From ENR-C587 sp942493235 (GTDB lineage: Bacteria; Bacteroidota; Ignavibacteria; Kapaibacteriales; UBA2268), in contig OW818676.1 of NCBI GenBank assembly GCA_942493235.1, forward strand, positions 2,356,001-2,420,000: 64,000 bases of DNA, written 5' to 3'. Position 1 is the stretch's first letter. Each line of letters begins with the position of its first letter. The notes beneath the pieces were generated by a model, which searched no databases, had not been told where the DNA came from, and was given only the letters and a program-made list of their open reading frames with translations. The position numbers and the translations under genes are program-made. Positions 54,159 through 62,322 of this stretch are shown here, in pieces.

Positions 54159-54180
54159 CATAAATAATTAACTTACAATG

Positions 54181-54579
54181 CTATCTCATCAGTCTATTAG
54201 AAAAAGCCGAAATTGCTTTAGATGCTGCTGCAAAAATACTACTAACCTGTTGAACCGGTGGTGTAATTCTCTCGGTAACCGAACTAACCAATTGTTTCAA
54301 TGGGTCAAATGTAGAAGATATTTTATGAAACTGCTCTTGAATATCATTAGAGACATCTATGAATTCTTCGGCGGTTTTGTCTATCATCTGCATAGTCGTT
54401 ATTGCTTGCGTTTTAATTTCTGCCAGCTCTGATACAGCCTTAGTAAATGATTTAGTTAAATCGTCAATATTCTCCTGTACTTGAGTTAGAGTCTTATTAA
54501 CCTTAGTAATAAAACTAACAGCAAGGACAACCAGAATGATGAAGCCTATAATCAAAACAATTTCTAATGTAGTGGTCAT
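54181..54579 (-). CDS. DUF948-like membrane-anchored coiled-coil protein
   Basis: 132 residues: one N-terminal membrane span (IVLIIGFIILVVLAVSFI) followed by an extended amphipathic helix (VNKTLTQVQENIDDLTKSFTKAVSELAEIK ... QQVSSIFAAASKAIS). This is the DUF948 layout. These genes commonly pair with a YtxH gene, as here (14-bp gap, same strand). Role unknown; probably envelope-associated. Confidence 0.8.
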   Translation of the reverse strand: MTTTLEIVLIIGFIILVVLAVSFITKVNKTLTQVQENIDDLTKSFTKAVSELAEIKTQAITTMQMIDKTAEEFIDVSNDIQEQFHKISSTFDPLKQLVSSVTERITPPVQQVSSIFAAASKAISAFSNRLMR

Positions 54580-54593
54580 ATTAATCCACCTTT

Positions 54594-55028
54594 CTATGCT
54601 TTATCGTTTTGTTCTCTTAATTCATTACGAAAAGCATCAGCTCCGGCTTTAGCGGCATCTTTAACAGTTTCGTATTTATTGACAACGGTGTCTTTAGCAG
54701 TTGTAGCTTTATCTTTAGCATCAGAAAGTACATTTTCAGCTTTCTGAAGTAAGTCTTCAGCTTGTCTTTTAGCTGAATTGATTATGTTCTGTGCTTTGAT
54801 TTTGCCTTCATTAACTGTATTAGTAACGGTAGAGCCTACTTTGTCTTCAACTACATTCCAGTATTCTCCGGCTTTACCATAGACATCAGTTGATTTGTTG
54901 GCTATATCTTGTCTTAATTCTTTACCACTTTTAGGAGCAAGTAATAAAGCGGTGATTGCACCAACTGCTCCACCTATTAAAGCACCTACCACAAAACCTT
55001 TTGTGTAATTTGATTCGTTATCTGCCAT
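54594..55028 (-). CDS. YtxH-domain protein (general stress type)
   Basis: 144 residues. The N-terminal YtxH domain is clear: YTKGFVVGALIGGAVGAITALLLAPKSGKELRQDI, a glycine-rich membrane span followed by the LLAPKSGKELR motif. The rest is an Ala/Lys-rich amphipathic helix (AKRQAEDLLQKAENVLSDAKDKATTAKDTVVNKYETVKDAAKAG), similar to LEA-like stress proteins. ATTCGGAGG before the ATG is a strong ribosome-binding site. First gene of the pair with the DUF948-like protein. Confidence 0.88.
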   Translation of the reverse strand: MADNESNYTKGFVVGALIGGAVGAITALLLAPKSGKELRQDIANKSTDVYGKAGEYWNVVEDKVGSTVTNTVNEGKIKAQNIINSAKRQAEDLLQKAENVLSDAKDKATTAKDTVVNKYETVKDAAKAGADAFRNELREQNDKA

Positions 55029-55057
55029 AATTAACCTCCGAATATTATTATTTAAAC

Positions 55058-55260
55058 TTACCAGCTTTCAGGTAAAACCAAAGGTTTATCTTGAGCTGTT
55101 AATATTATTTACACTAAATATTCAAAATTAAACATTACCAGCTTTCAGGTAAAACCAAAGGTTTATCTTGAGCTGTTAATATTATTTACACTAAATATTC
55201 AAAATTAAACATTACCAGCTTTCAGGTAAAACCAAAGGTTTATCTTGAGCTGTTAATATT
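55058..55260. repeat. 77-bp tandem duplication of the kdsC 3' end
   Basis: TTACCAGCTTTCAGGTAAAA begins at 55058, 55135 and 55212, an exact 77-bp period. The third copy is the real end of kdsC (ILTAQDKPLVLPESW-stop on the minus strand); the two others carry the same last 15 codons plus 28 bp of spacer and lie downstream of the stop as untranslated copies. The copies match over at least 48 bp. Confidence 0.95.
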
Positions 55261-55754
55261 AATTCAACAAATTCTCTGACTGCACCGTGCCCACCGGTTG
55301 CGTTACATATAAAATTTACATTTTCCTTGATGCATGCTACTGCATCAGCCGGGCAGGCGGAAAATCCGGCAGTCTGAACTGCATAGAAGTCGTTAACATC
55401 GTCGCCAATATAGGCGATTTCATCTAAGCCGATTCCAATATTATCGGATAATTCCTGCAAGCTCTTCTTTTTATTTCTAGAGCCGAGCATTACATGTTCA
55501 ATTTTTAATTTAGTAGAGCGAGCAATTACCAATGGAGAATTTTCGCTTGTAAGTATTGCCGCTGTTAATCCTGCTTTATGGATTAAGTCTATTCCCATAC
55601 CGTCACGTAAAGAAAATCGCTTCATCTCTTCGCCACTCTTGGAGTAATACACTCCTGAGTCTGTCAATGTACCGTCAACGTCCATAACAAGAATTTTGAT
55701 TTTTTTTAATTTATCAATATTTTCTTGATTTTTAAGATAGTCTTTTGTTTCCAT
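55212..55754 (-). CDS. kdsC: 3-deoxy-D-manno-octulosonate 8-phosphate phosphatase
   Basis: HAD phosphatase of 180 residues that dephosphorylates KDO-8-phosphate for LPS. Motifs: nucleophile VMDVDGTLTDSGVYY, ILTSENSPLVIARSTKLKIEHVMLGSRNKKKSLQEL, and the metal motif IAYIGDDVNDFYAV; C-terminal GGHGAVREFVELIL, as in KdsC tetramers. No cap domain. The related NeuA-type phosphatases share this fold, but length and tail fit KdsC. Its 3' end has been tandemly copied twice downstream. Divergent from prmA. Confidence 0.92.
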   Translation of the reverse strand: METKDYLKNQENIDKLKKIKILVMDVDGTLTDSGVYYSKSGEEMKRFSLRDGMGIDLIHKAGLTAAILTSENSPLVIARSTKLKIEHVMLGSRNKKKSLQELSDNIGIGLDEIAYIGDDVNDFYAVQTAGFSACPADAVACIKENVNFICNATGGHGAVREFVELILTAQDKPLVLPESW

Positions 55755-55774
55755 AATTGCATTGTTTAAATTTG
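55744..55774 (+). promoter_or_regulatory. Bacteroidota-type promoter of prmA
   Basis: TTTG (55744-55747), 19 bp, TAAATTTG (55767-55774): both elements match the Bacteroidota consensus with ideal spacing, 54 bp before ATG 55828. The -33 box lies inside the start of kdsC. Confidence 0.6.
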
Positions 55775-55827
55775 TATTCTTTAATTAAAAAAATAGAAAC
55801 GTTTTACAAACAAAAAGATTATATAAA

Positions 55828-56685
55828 ATGGACAATTCTTTGCTAAAAAATTATATTAATGTACACATCGGAATTAAAGAAGAGTATTTCGACTATGCTT
55901 TCGCTTATTTGCAAAATTTTAAATTTTGCGGTATAGAAGAAAAATTCGACGAGTTGGTTATGTCCGTTGAGTCTAAAGACTGGAATGACGAAGTCAGAAC
56001 TTCACTATTAGAAGATTTGAAACGGATTGACGATTCAATTATCATCATTGGCGAAGAGACAATAGAAGAAATTAATTGGAACGAAGAATGGGAGAAAAAT
56101 GTCATGCCGGTAGAAGTTAGCGATAGCATTATAATAACTCCCGAATGGAAAAAAGAAGAAGTAAACGCAAAATATAAAATTGTTATTAATCCGAAAATGT
56201 CTTTCGGAACGGGCGACCACCAAACTACTCGCTTGGTTTGCAGACTGATGGAAAAAGTAAATATCCCAGGTAAATTTTGGATAGATGCCGGAACAGGTAC
56301 CGGCGTGCTGGCAATATTTGCTGCTATGCTTGGTGCCGATAAAGTTTTTGCTTTTGATAATAATATGTGGTCTATTGAAAATGCAAAAGAAAATTTCATT
56401 CTTAACGGAGTAGCGGGTAAAATCGAGCTTGCCGAATTAGACATAGAGGACTGCTCTCTGCCAAAGGCTGACTTTATAGCCGCTAATTTGTTCTTGAATT
56501 TAGTAGTGCCGTCTTTACCCGTATTTTACGATTCACTTTCTGAATCAAAAGGCGAATTGTTGATTTCAGGAATATTAAAATATCATCTCGAAGATATTTT
56601 AGCCGGTGCGGAAGCTAATAATTTCGAACATATTGAAACTATTTACGAAGATGAATGGATAGCTCTGCTCTTTAGAGCAAGATAA
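55828..56685 (+). CDS. prmA: Ribosomal protein L11 methyltransferase
   Basis: SAM-dependent trimethylation of L11. 285 residues: an N-terminal substrate-recognition domain and a Rossmann methyltransferase with MSFGTGDHQTTRLVCRLME, the SAM-binding DAGTGTGVLAIFAAMLGA, and ANLFLNLVVPSLP (motif IV; usually NIxxxxL). C-terminal ISGILKYHLEDI. Monocistronic or with ppx 29 bp downstream. Confidence 0.93.
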   Translation: MDNSLLKNYINVHIGIKEEYFDYAFAYLQNFKFCGIEEKFDELVMSVESKDWNDEVRTSLLEDLKRIDDSIIIIGEETIEEINWNEEWEKNVMPVEVSDSIIITPEWKKEEVNAKYKIVINPKMSFGTGDHQTTRLVCRLMEKVNIPGKFWIDAGTGTGVLAIFAAMLGADKVFAFDNNMWSIENAKENFILNGVAGKIELAELDIEDCSLPKADFIAANLFLNLVVPSLPVFYDSLSESKGELLISGILKYHLEDILAGAEANNFEHIETIYEDEWIALLFRAR

Positions 56686-56713
56686 ATTATTTGAAAAAAA
56701 ATCGGAAGATTAA

Positions 56714-57622
56714 ATGAACAAAAAATATGCTGCAATTGACATGGGCTCCAATACCATTCTGATGGTTATTGCTGAAGTATTCCCGGATAAATCATTTAAA
56801 ATATTAACTGATGAGCATTCTATTGCAAGGCTCGGCGAAGGGGTAGATAAAACCGGACTTATTAATGAACAGGCAAAGTCTCGTGCTATTGATATAATAA
56901 AAAAATATAAAAATATATGCAATGAATATCATGTAGATAAAATTCTTGCACTGGGCACTTCAGCTCTCCGCGATGCTAAAAACGGACAGGAAATAATTGC
57001 CGAATTTCGTGAAATTCTCGATGGAGAAGTTGGCATTATCCCCGGTGACCAAGAGGCAAATCTAAGCTTTGCCGGTACAGTTGAAGGTAGTCAATTATGC
57101 ACGGTAATTGATATAGGCGGCGGAAGTACTGAATTTATTACCGGAGAGAGCGGAGAAGTACTTTATAAAAAAAGCTTAAACATAGGTGCTGTCCGTTTGA
57201 CAGAGAAATTCTTTTCTCAAATTCCTCCTAAACCAGATGAGATATTGAAAGCTGTTGAATTTATTGTAAATGCTTTTGATGAAATTGATGCCGATATGAT
57301 TTATAAAAATCTATATGCAGTTGCTGGTACACCAACTACCATTTCTGCTATTTCTCAAAATATAAGAGAATTTGAATACGATAAGATTCATGGCGATGTA
57401 TTAGTACCCGAACGTATTAATTCGGTTTTGAATATTGTAAATTCAACTCCTTTAGCAGAAATTATCGAGAAATACGGAATTCATCCTCAAAGGGCTGATG
57501 TGATTAGTGCCGGAACCTTAATATTGAAATTGGCTATGGAATTTTTCAGAATCGGCAATTGCAAAGTTAGTGCTCACGGGCTTAGATATGGAATACTTAA
57601 AAAAATGATAAATAATTTATAA
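56714..57622 (+). CDS. Exopolyphosphatase/GppA family phosphatase
   Basis: ASKHA-fold phosphatase acting on polyphosphate or pppGpp. 302 residues, the short two-domain form: AAIDMGSNTILMVIAEV (phosphate 1), ALGTSALRDAKNG, VIDIGGGSTEFI (phosphate 2), LNIGAVRLTEKF, AVAGTPTTISAI and HPQRADVISAGTLIL. The HD-type C-terminal domain of long Ppx is absent. Starts 29 bp after prmA. Polyphosphatase versus pppGpp phosphohydrolase cannot be separated by sequence. Confidence 0.92.
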   Translation: MNKKYAAIDMGSNTILMVIAEVFPDKSFKILTDEHSIARLGEGVDKTGLINEQAKSRAIDIIKKYKNICNEYHVDKILALGTSALRDAKNGQEIIAEFREILDGEVGIIPGDQEANLSFAGTVEGSQLCTVIDIGGGSTEFITGESGEVLYKKSLNIGAVRLTEKFFSQIPPKPDEILKAVEFIVNAFDEIDADMIYKNLYAVAGTPTTISAISQNIREFEYDKIHGDVLVPERINSVLNIVNSTPLAEIIEKYGIHPQRADVISAGTLILKLAMEFFRIGNCKVSAHGLRYGILKKMINNL

Positions 57623-57641
57623 CATAATTAAAGGTAATAAA

Positions 57642-58304
57642 ATGAGATACTTATTAAGTATGGTTATTTTCGCTATGGTACTGATTATCAGCTCCTGCGA
57701 TAACTCGAATTCTCGAAATTCAGATATTTATAATGAGAAATTTACAGAAAAGAATTTCTCTGAAATCGCTGAAAAAGTTAAAAAGAATAACGAAATGCCG
57801 GACAAAGATATTGATATTTTGATTTCGGCTTTGAAAAGATTAACTTTCGTTAAAGATTCGATTAACGGCAAGACAATTAAACAAGTTATTGAAAACGAAG
57901 AAGCATTTGAACGTGATTTAAGAAATAATGCTTTGAAAAGTATTGGAGATATTTCAATATTAAGGCTTAATACTGAGAATAAATATCTTGGAGTCTCTCC
58001 GGCTTCAGATCAATCGGGTAACGACGTAAATAATCTCTACTTTACATTTAATAATAATTTTAATAAAAGTATTAAAAAATTGAACGGCGAGATTGTATTT
58101 TATTATTTAGAGCAAGGTAAACAGCCGGTACAGATGAAACCAATTCCATTCCAATATACGCGTGAAATTAAATCTAATAGTAAAGATACTATTATCATGA
58201 TGCAGAGATATATGGAAAATGACGATTTTAGTAAAATGATAAGAAATAATACAGATAAATTATCAGGATCTCTAAACATTACAAATGTTGAATTCGGAAA
58301 ATAA
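57642..58304 (+). CDS. Lipoprotein of unknown function
   Basis: 220 residues. MRYLLSMVIFAMVLIISSC is a lipoprotein signal with Cys 19. An N-terminal helical, Asn/Lys/Glu-rich region (about 25-90) precedes a beta region (ISILRLNTENKYLGVSPASD ... LNGEIVFYYLEQGKQPVQMKPIPFQYTREIKSNSKDTIIM). The latter resembles domains describing extracytoplasmic beta-sandwich proteins, but I recognise no family. Cotranscribed with the Ppx gene (20-bp gap). Followed by a terminator. Confidence 0.75.
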   Translation: MRYLLSMVIFAMVLIISSCDNSNSRNSDIYNEKFTEKNFSEIAEKVKKNNEMPDKDIDILISALKRLTFVKDSINGKTIKQVIENEEAFERDLRNNALKSIGDISILRLNTENKYLGVSPASDQSGNDVNNLYFTFNNNFNKSIKKLNGEIVFYYLEQGKQPVQMKPIPFQYTREIKSNSKDTIIMMQRYMENDDFSKMIRNNTDKLSGSLNITNVEFGK

Positions 58305-58310
58305 ATATGA

Positions 58311-58346
58311 AAGCCCTTGGCGGGAATAATTTTTCTTCAAGGGCTT
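58311..58346. terminator. Terminator between convergent lipoprotein and TPR genes
   Basis: AAGCCCTTG (58311-58319) pairs with CAAGGGCTT (58338-58346), loop 18 nt. Runs of T on both sides are weak. Confidence 0.65.
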
Positions 58347-58370
58347 ATCCGATTACTGTGTATATCTTGC

Positions 58371-59300
58371 TTAAAATCCAAGCCTCTCGCCCAACATATC
58401 AATATGCTTTTTGAAACGAGAATCGCTACTAACATATTGTTTACATTTAGAATACCAATACTTGGCTTTTTCAATATCAAAGCGATAATATATACCAATT
58501 AGATTAATCATCGTTTCACATTTTAAATCATTGTCGTCTGTTTTATCTAATATTTTTAAGCATATTTGTTCGGTTTCCGAAAATCTTTGTAAATGTGTCA
58601 GTGCATAAGCAAGTTCTTTTAAAAGCAAGACATTGTTAGTGTCAATTGCAACTGCTTTATCTAATATAAAGTAAGCTTTTTCGAATTGCTTAGTTGCATT
58701 ATAAGCGTAAGACAATTCGAAATTTAAATCCGAAGAATCTTTGCTAAGCTCATACGCATTTTCAAGAAACGGAATAGCTAAATCACTTCTTCCAAGATGA
58801 TTTAGATGGTATCCGCGTTTTGTCATCGATTTAACCGGATTATCGTCAATCCTGTAAAGTTTAAGCCAGTCAGGTTCTTTGGGCAGCTTTAGTTTTTCAA
58901 TGATTCCGTCAGGGATAATTGCATATTTTGCATTTGTATAGTCATTAGCTGTATTAATCGTAGTATCAAAACCATATTCGTCGCTAATATTTAAAAAATA
59001 AGCTAATTCATTTTCTAACCTTACTTTAATAGAGTATATATTAAGAGTAGTATCAAGAATGTAATTCTCATCTGCATCAATACTGAAAGAGCTATAGTAT
59101 TGCAAAGTATAACCGGCTTCTAAGTCCAAATAAATAAATCCAATAGAATAATTATTAGTGTCCTTTTTCGATTGATGTGTTACCCATTTGTCTTCACATT
59201 CGTAATAGCTTTTATTATAGGTAAATACAGGTTTTTGCCAAGCAAAAACAATACTTGGTGTCAATGTGATTACTAACAAAAAAATGATTTTGAATTTCAT
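58371..59300 (-). CDS. Exported TPR-repeat protein
   Basis: 309 residues with a signal peptide (MKFKIIFLLVITLTPSIVFA). Residues 20-150 form a beta-rich domain with no family I can name; from about 155 three to four TPR units follow (LGRSDLAIPFLENAYELSKDS, LNFELSYAYNATKQFEKAYFILDKAV, LLKELAYALTHLQRFSETEQICLKI). Periplasmic or membrane-facing. Monocistronic. Confidence 0.8.
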   Translation of the reverse strand: MKFKIIFLLVITLTPSIVFAWQKPVFTYNKSYYECEDKWVTHQSKKDTNNYSIGFIYLDLEAGYTLQYYSSFSIDADENYILDTTLNIYSIKVRLENELAYFLNISDEYGFDTTINTANDYTNAKYAIIPDGIIEKLKLPKEPDWLKLYRIDDNPVKSMTKRGYHLNHLGRSDLAIPFLENAYELSKDSSDLNFELSYAYNATKQFEKAYFILDKAVAIDTNNVLLLKELAYALTHLQRFSETEQICLKILDKTDDNDLKCETMINLIGIYYRFDIEKAKYWYSKCKQYVSSDSRFKKHIDMLGERLGF

Positions 59301-59495
59301 ACTTTATCCCAATAATAATATTGTTAAATATTTCGGTGGTTTGGAATTTGTCCTTATTAATTTGTCAATTCGTATATAAATATTCTTTGATTAAAGAAAA
59401 AATAAGTATTTACTAAATGCTTATTAATTAACTATTTGTTTCATAAGTTACCCGATGGTATCAAGTCATCATATGAATAGGAGATTTCCAAATAA
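59301..59495. other. Intergenic, no feature seen
   Basis: AT-rich 195 bp with no hairpin, promoter-like pair or repeat I can support. Confidence 0.5.
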
Positions 59496-60623
59496 TTATA
59501 TATTCTTCTTATATATTCTACGACGTTTATGTAGCTCGGGACTGAAAAATTTCCATTGAGCTTGCACTTTAGAATTCTCTTCGAGTTCCTGATTACTTTC
59601 TGCATATTTAAAGCCCATATCCATAGCTGTTTTAACTATTTCGGTAGCCATAACTACGTCTGCACCTTTGCCACGGCAGTCTTTACGAACGCCTGCAAAA
59701 TAGAAATCAAGTACATTATAAGTTTTTAAAGCTTTTAATATATGGAAAAGACCAAATGGGAAGAGCTTACCTTTTGCTTTCTGCATAGCTAAAGACAAAT
59801 TAGGCATAGTTATCAGGAAGGCTACCATCTCTCCGGCATCGTTTTCAATTATTTTAATCAGCCGCGGATTTAAAAACATCAAGTATTTCTTAGTATAATA
59901 CTCGGTTTGTTTCTTAGTTAGTGGCACTGTCCCATAATTTTCTTCAAAAGTCTCTTCTAATAATCTAAAAATTTCTGGACCACGCTTAACATAATCTTTA
60001 ACTTTAGGGTATTCTACTAATCTGAATTTGTTCTTTTTCATTACCCATTCGTTAGCTCTGAAGAGTTTATCTGGAATATCTTCCATCTTAGGAGTAGTAG
60101 ATAAAAATTCAACATAATCCACTTCTTTTTCTAATCCATACTTTTCCATAAATTCGGGGTAGTAGGGATAGTTATAGAATGAAGCAATAGTAGCTAATTT
60201 GTCGTAGCCCTCGACTAACATCCCCTGCTGGTCGAAATCACCGAACCCGTGCGGACCAGACATAGTAGTCATACCATTTTCCTTACCCCATTTGACAACG
60301 GTGTCAAGCAAGGCTTTGGCTACTTCATAATCTTCTATCATTTCAATCCAACTAAACCTGACATTTTTATAATTGTATTTTTGATTGGCAATATGACTAA
60401 TTACACCGACAATTCTGCCAACAATTTTCCCATCTTTAAATGCTAAAAATATTTTTGCTTCAGCATTTTCATAAGCAGGATTTTTATCTTTTTTGAAAAT
60501 CCCCATCTCGTCTGCTACTAAAGGAGGCACGAAATAAGGATTCCCTTTATAATGATCAATCTGAAAAACAACAAATTGTCTAAGTTGCTTATTATCTGTT
60601 ACTTCTTTGATTTCGATATTCAT
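59496..60623 (-). CDS. GNAT-fold N-acetyltransferase-like protein
   Basis: 375 residues. The N-terminal part (IEIKEVTDNKQLRQFVVFQIDHYKGNPYFVPPL ... AKIFLAFKDGKIVGRIVGVI) has the GNAT core strands, with the GRIVGVIS strand at the acetyl-CoA site. A conserved GPHGFGDFDQQGMLVEGYDK segment and a second GNAT-like half near the C-terminus (VLDFYFAGVRKDCRGKGADVVMATEIVKTA, QVAWKF-type end) suggest a double GNAT fold, known from uncharacterised Bacteroidota proteins. Acceptor unknown. Monocistronic. Confidence 0.75.
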   Translation of the reverse strand: MNIEIKEVTDNKQLRQFVVFQIDHYKGNPYFVPPLVADEMGIFKKDKNPAYENAEAKIFLAFKDGKIVGRIVGVISHIANQKYNYKNVRFSWIEMIEDYEVAKALLDTVVKWGKENGMTTMSGPHGFGDFDQQGMLVEGYDKLATIASFYNYPYYPEFMEKYGLEKEVDYVEFLSTTPKMEDIPDKLFRANEWVMKKNKFRLVEYPKVKDYVKRGPEIFRLLEETFEENYGTVPLTKKQTEYYTKKYLMFLNPRLIKIIENDAGEMVAFLITMPNLSLAMQKAKGKLFPFGLFHILKALKTYNVLDFYFAGVRKDCRGKGADVVMATEIVKTAMDMGFKYAESNQELEENSKVQAQWKFFSPELHKRRRIYKKNI

Positions 60624-60706
60624 TGGTTTGCTTTTTGAAAATTAAAAAAATACAATTTACGTAAATGAATCAAACTATTCAAGTGATTTTTATTAAACAT
60701 CTAAAA

Positions 60707-61480
60707 TTAATTATTCTCTCGGTGATAAGTCCTTGCATCGGCTTGGGCTAATGGAGTCGCGATAATCGTTTGTATCATCACATGCGGCTTACGAGTAGCG
60801 GCAAATACTGCTAAATCTGCAATATCTTCACCAATTAATGGCTGCAAGCCTTTATATACTGTATCGGCTTTATTTTTATCGCCATGAAAACGCACTACCG
60901 AGAATTCAGTTTCTACCATGCCAGGGTCTATCTCTGTAACTTTCACTCCGGTGCCGTTCAAGTCGATAGCCATACCTTTAGAAATTGCTCTTACTGCATG
61001 CTTAGAACCGCAATAAACTACCCCTCCGCCATATATTTCCCAGCCGGCTATAGAGCCGATATTGATAATATGACCACTGCCTTTTTCTACCATTTTCGGG
61101 GCAATTACTCTGGTTACATACAGTAATCCTTTGACATTTGTATCAATCATTTCGTCCCAATCCGATAGTAATGCGTCTTGAATTTTACCCATTCCGCGAG
61201 CGAGACCTGCATTATTAACCAAAATATCTATATTGGCAAATTCTTCAGGTATTGAATTAATCGCTTTTTCTACTTCGTTATAGTTTCTTACATCACATTT
61301 TGCAATATGAACTTTGGTTCCGAATTCTTCGGTTAATGCTTCAGCTGTGGCATTAAGTTTATCTTCTCTACGAGCAAATAGGATTAAATTTGCACCTTCC
61401 TGAGCAAATGCTATTGCGATTGCTTGCCCTATTCCGGCAGAAGCTCCGGTTACTAGTACATTTTTATTCATAAGTTTCAT
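60707..61480 (-). CDS. Short-chain dehydrogenase/reductase (YdfG-like)
   Basis: 257 residues. NAD(P) site TGASAGIGQAIAIAFA, the RRxxK region after it (FARREDKL favours NADP), NNAGLARG, catalytic Ser in INIGSIAG and YCGSKHA with Tyr-x3-Lys. The closest known type is the NADP-dependent 3-hydroxy acid dehydrogenase YdfG, which acts on serine, 3-hydroxyisobutyrate and similar substrates; specificity is not proven. Start ATG at 61480, or 61471 three codons later. Confidence 0.88.
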   Translation of the reverse strand: MKLMNKNVLVTGASAGIGQAIAIAFAQEGANLILFARREDKLNATAEALTEEFGTKVHIAKCDVRNYNEVEKAINSIPEEFANIDILVNNAGLARGMGKIQDALLSDWDEMIDTNVKGLLYVTRVIAPKMVEKGSGHIINIGSIAGWEIYGGGVVYCGSKHAVRAISKGMAIDLNGTGVKVTEIDPGMVETEFSVVRFHGDKNKADTVYKGLQPLIGEDIADLAVFAATRKPHVMIQTIIATPLAQADARTYHRENN

Positions 61481-61530
61481 AAATTATACTCCAATTATAT
61501 CATTGAATAATTTAATTATTAATTGAAATA

Positions 61531-61538
61531 CAAATTTA
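61531..61538 (-). promoter_or_regulatory. Promoter -7 element of the SDR gene
   Basis: TAAATTTG on the minus strand (61538-61531), 50 bp before the ATG at 61480; the -33 box is weak. Confidence 0.35.
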
Positions 61539-61611
61539 ATGAAAAATTCTAATATCTTGAATATAAAAATACAAATTAATGGCATTATTATTGACAATAT
61601 AATTATTGATA

Positions 61612-61707
61612 GTTTTATTTGTAATTTATCAAGATTATAAATACAGCTTAAAATGACGAGTTGTTTTATTTTTAATTTATTAGGATTATGAAATACAGCT
61701 TAAAACA
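61612..61707 (+). repeat. 51-bp-period direct repeat spanning the start of the NlpC/P60 gene
   Basis: GTTTTATTTGTAATTTATCA at 61612 and GTTTTATTTTTAATTTATTA at 61663 are the starts of two 45-bp copies. The second copy has one extra G, turning ATTATAAATACAGC into ATTATGAAATACAGC and so creating the ATG at 61688. Confidence 0.8.
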
Positions 61708-62245
61708 TAATAAAATGCAATTGCTTAATTCAATCGGAATATTCACTATTTCAATGATTGTGCTATCCGGCTGTACTTCAAGCGTAAGATTTTCCGGTAA
61801 TTTATCGAATGGATATAGTTCAAAATCTCATTCGTCGAAAACTATTCATTCACCAAAAGAAATTGATAAAGCACATCTTTCAAAAAAGCAACGTAAAATT
61901 ATCGAAGAGGCAGAAAATTGGATTGGGACTCCGTATTGCTGGGGCGGAGAGTCAAAAGACTGTGCCGACTGCTCCGGTTTTGTTATGGAGGTATTCTCTA
62001 AAAATGGAATCAAACTACCTCGTACCGCCGAGCAGCAATATGAATTCGGAAAAAGAGTAAATCTTGACGAAGCCAAGCCCGGCGATTTGATTTTCTTCGG
62101 TAAATCAAAAAAAATCACCCATGTAGGGATTTATGTAGGGGATAGGACTTTTATTCATGCTTCTTCTTCTAAAGGGGTTATGATTCAAGATTTAGACAGT
62201 TGGGGGGCTAATCCTCAATTTGCAGGCTGTCGAGAAGTATTTTAG
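61688..62245 (+). CDS. NlpC/P60 peptidoglycan endopeptidase, lipoprotein
   Basis: 185 residues from ATG 61688; 61715 (MQLLNSIGIFTISM) is a plausible alternative. A lipobox (VLSGC) gives a lipidated N-terminus. The NlpC/P60 domain follows: NWIGTPYCWGGESKDCADCSGFVMEVF with the nucleophile Cys in DCSGF, PGDLIFFGKSKKITHVGIYVG with the His, and FIHASSSKGV. These enzymes cut D-gamma-Glu-diaminopimelate bonds in the cell wall, here from the outer membrane's inner face. Start choice depends on a duplicated sequence upstream (see repeat entry). Confidence 0.92.
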   Translation: MKYSLKHNKMQLLNSIGIFTISMIVLSGCTSSVRFSGNLSNGYSSKSHSSKTIHSPKEIDKAHLSKKQRKIIEEAENWIGTPYCWGGESKDCADCSGFVMEVFSKNGIKLPRTAEQQYEFGKRVNLDEAKPGDLIFFGKSKKITHVGIYVGDRTFIHASSSKGVMIQDLDSWGANPQFAGCREVF

Positions 62246-62273
62246 TTCTTAATTTTTTTTAAAATAAATCAGC

Positions 62274-62305
62274 AAAAAAAAAGCCATCAAAAGATGGCTT
62301 TTTTA
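62274..62305. terminator. Bidirectional terminator between NlpC/P60 and DUF1573 genes
   Basis: AAGCCATC-AAAA-GATGGCTT with flanking A and T runs; ends both convergent transcripts. Confidence 0.9.
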
Positions 62306-62322
62306 ATAAAATATTATTGGTA

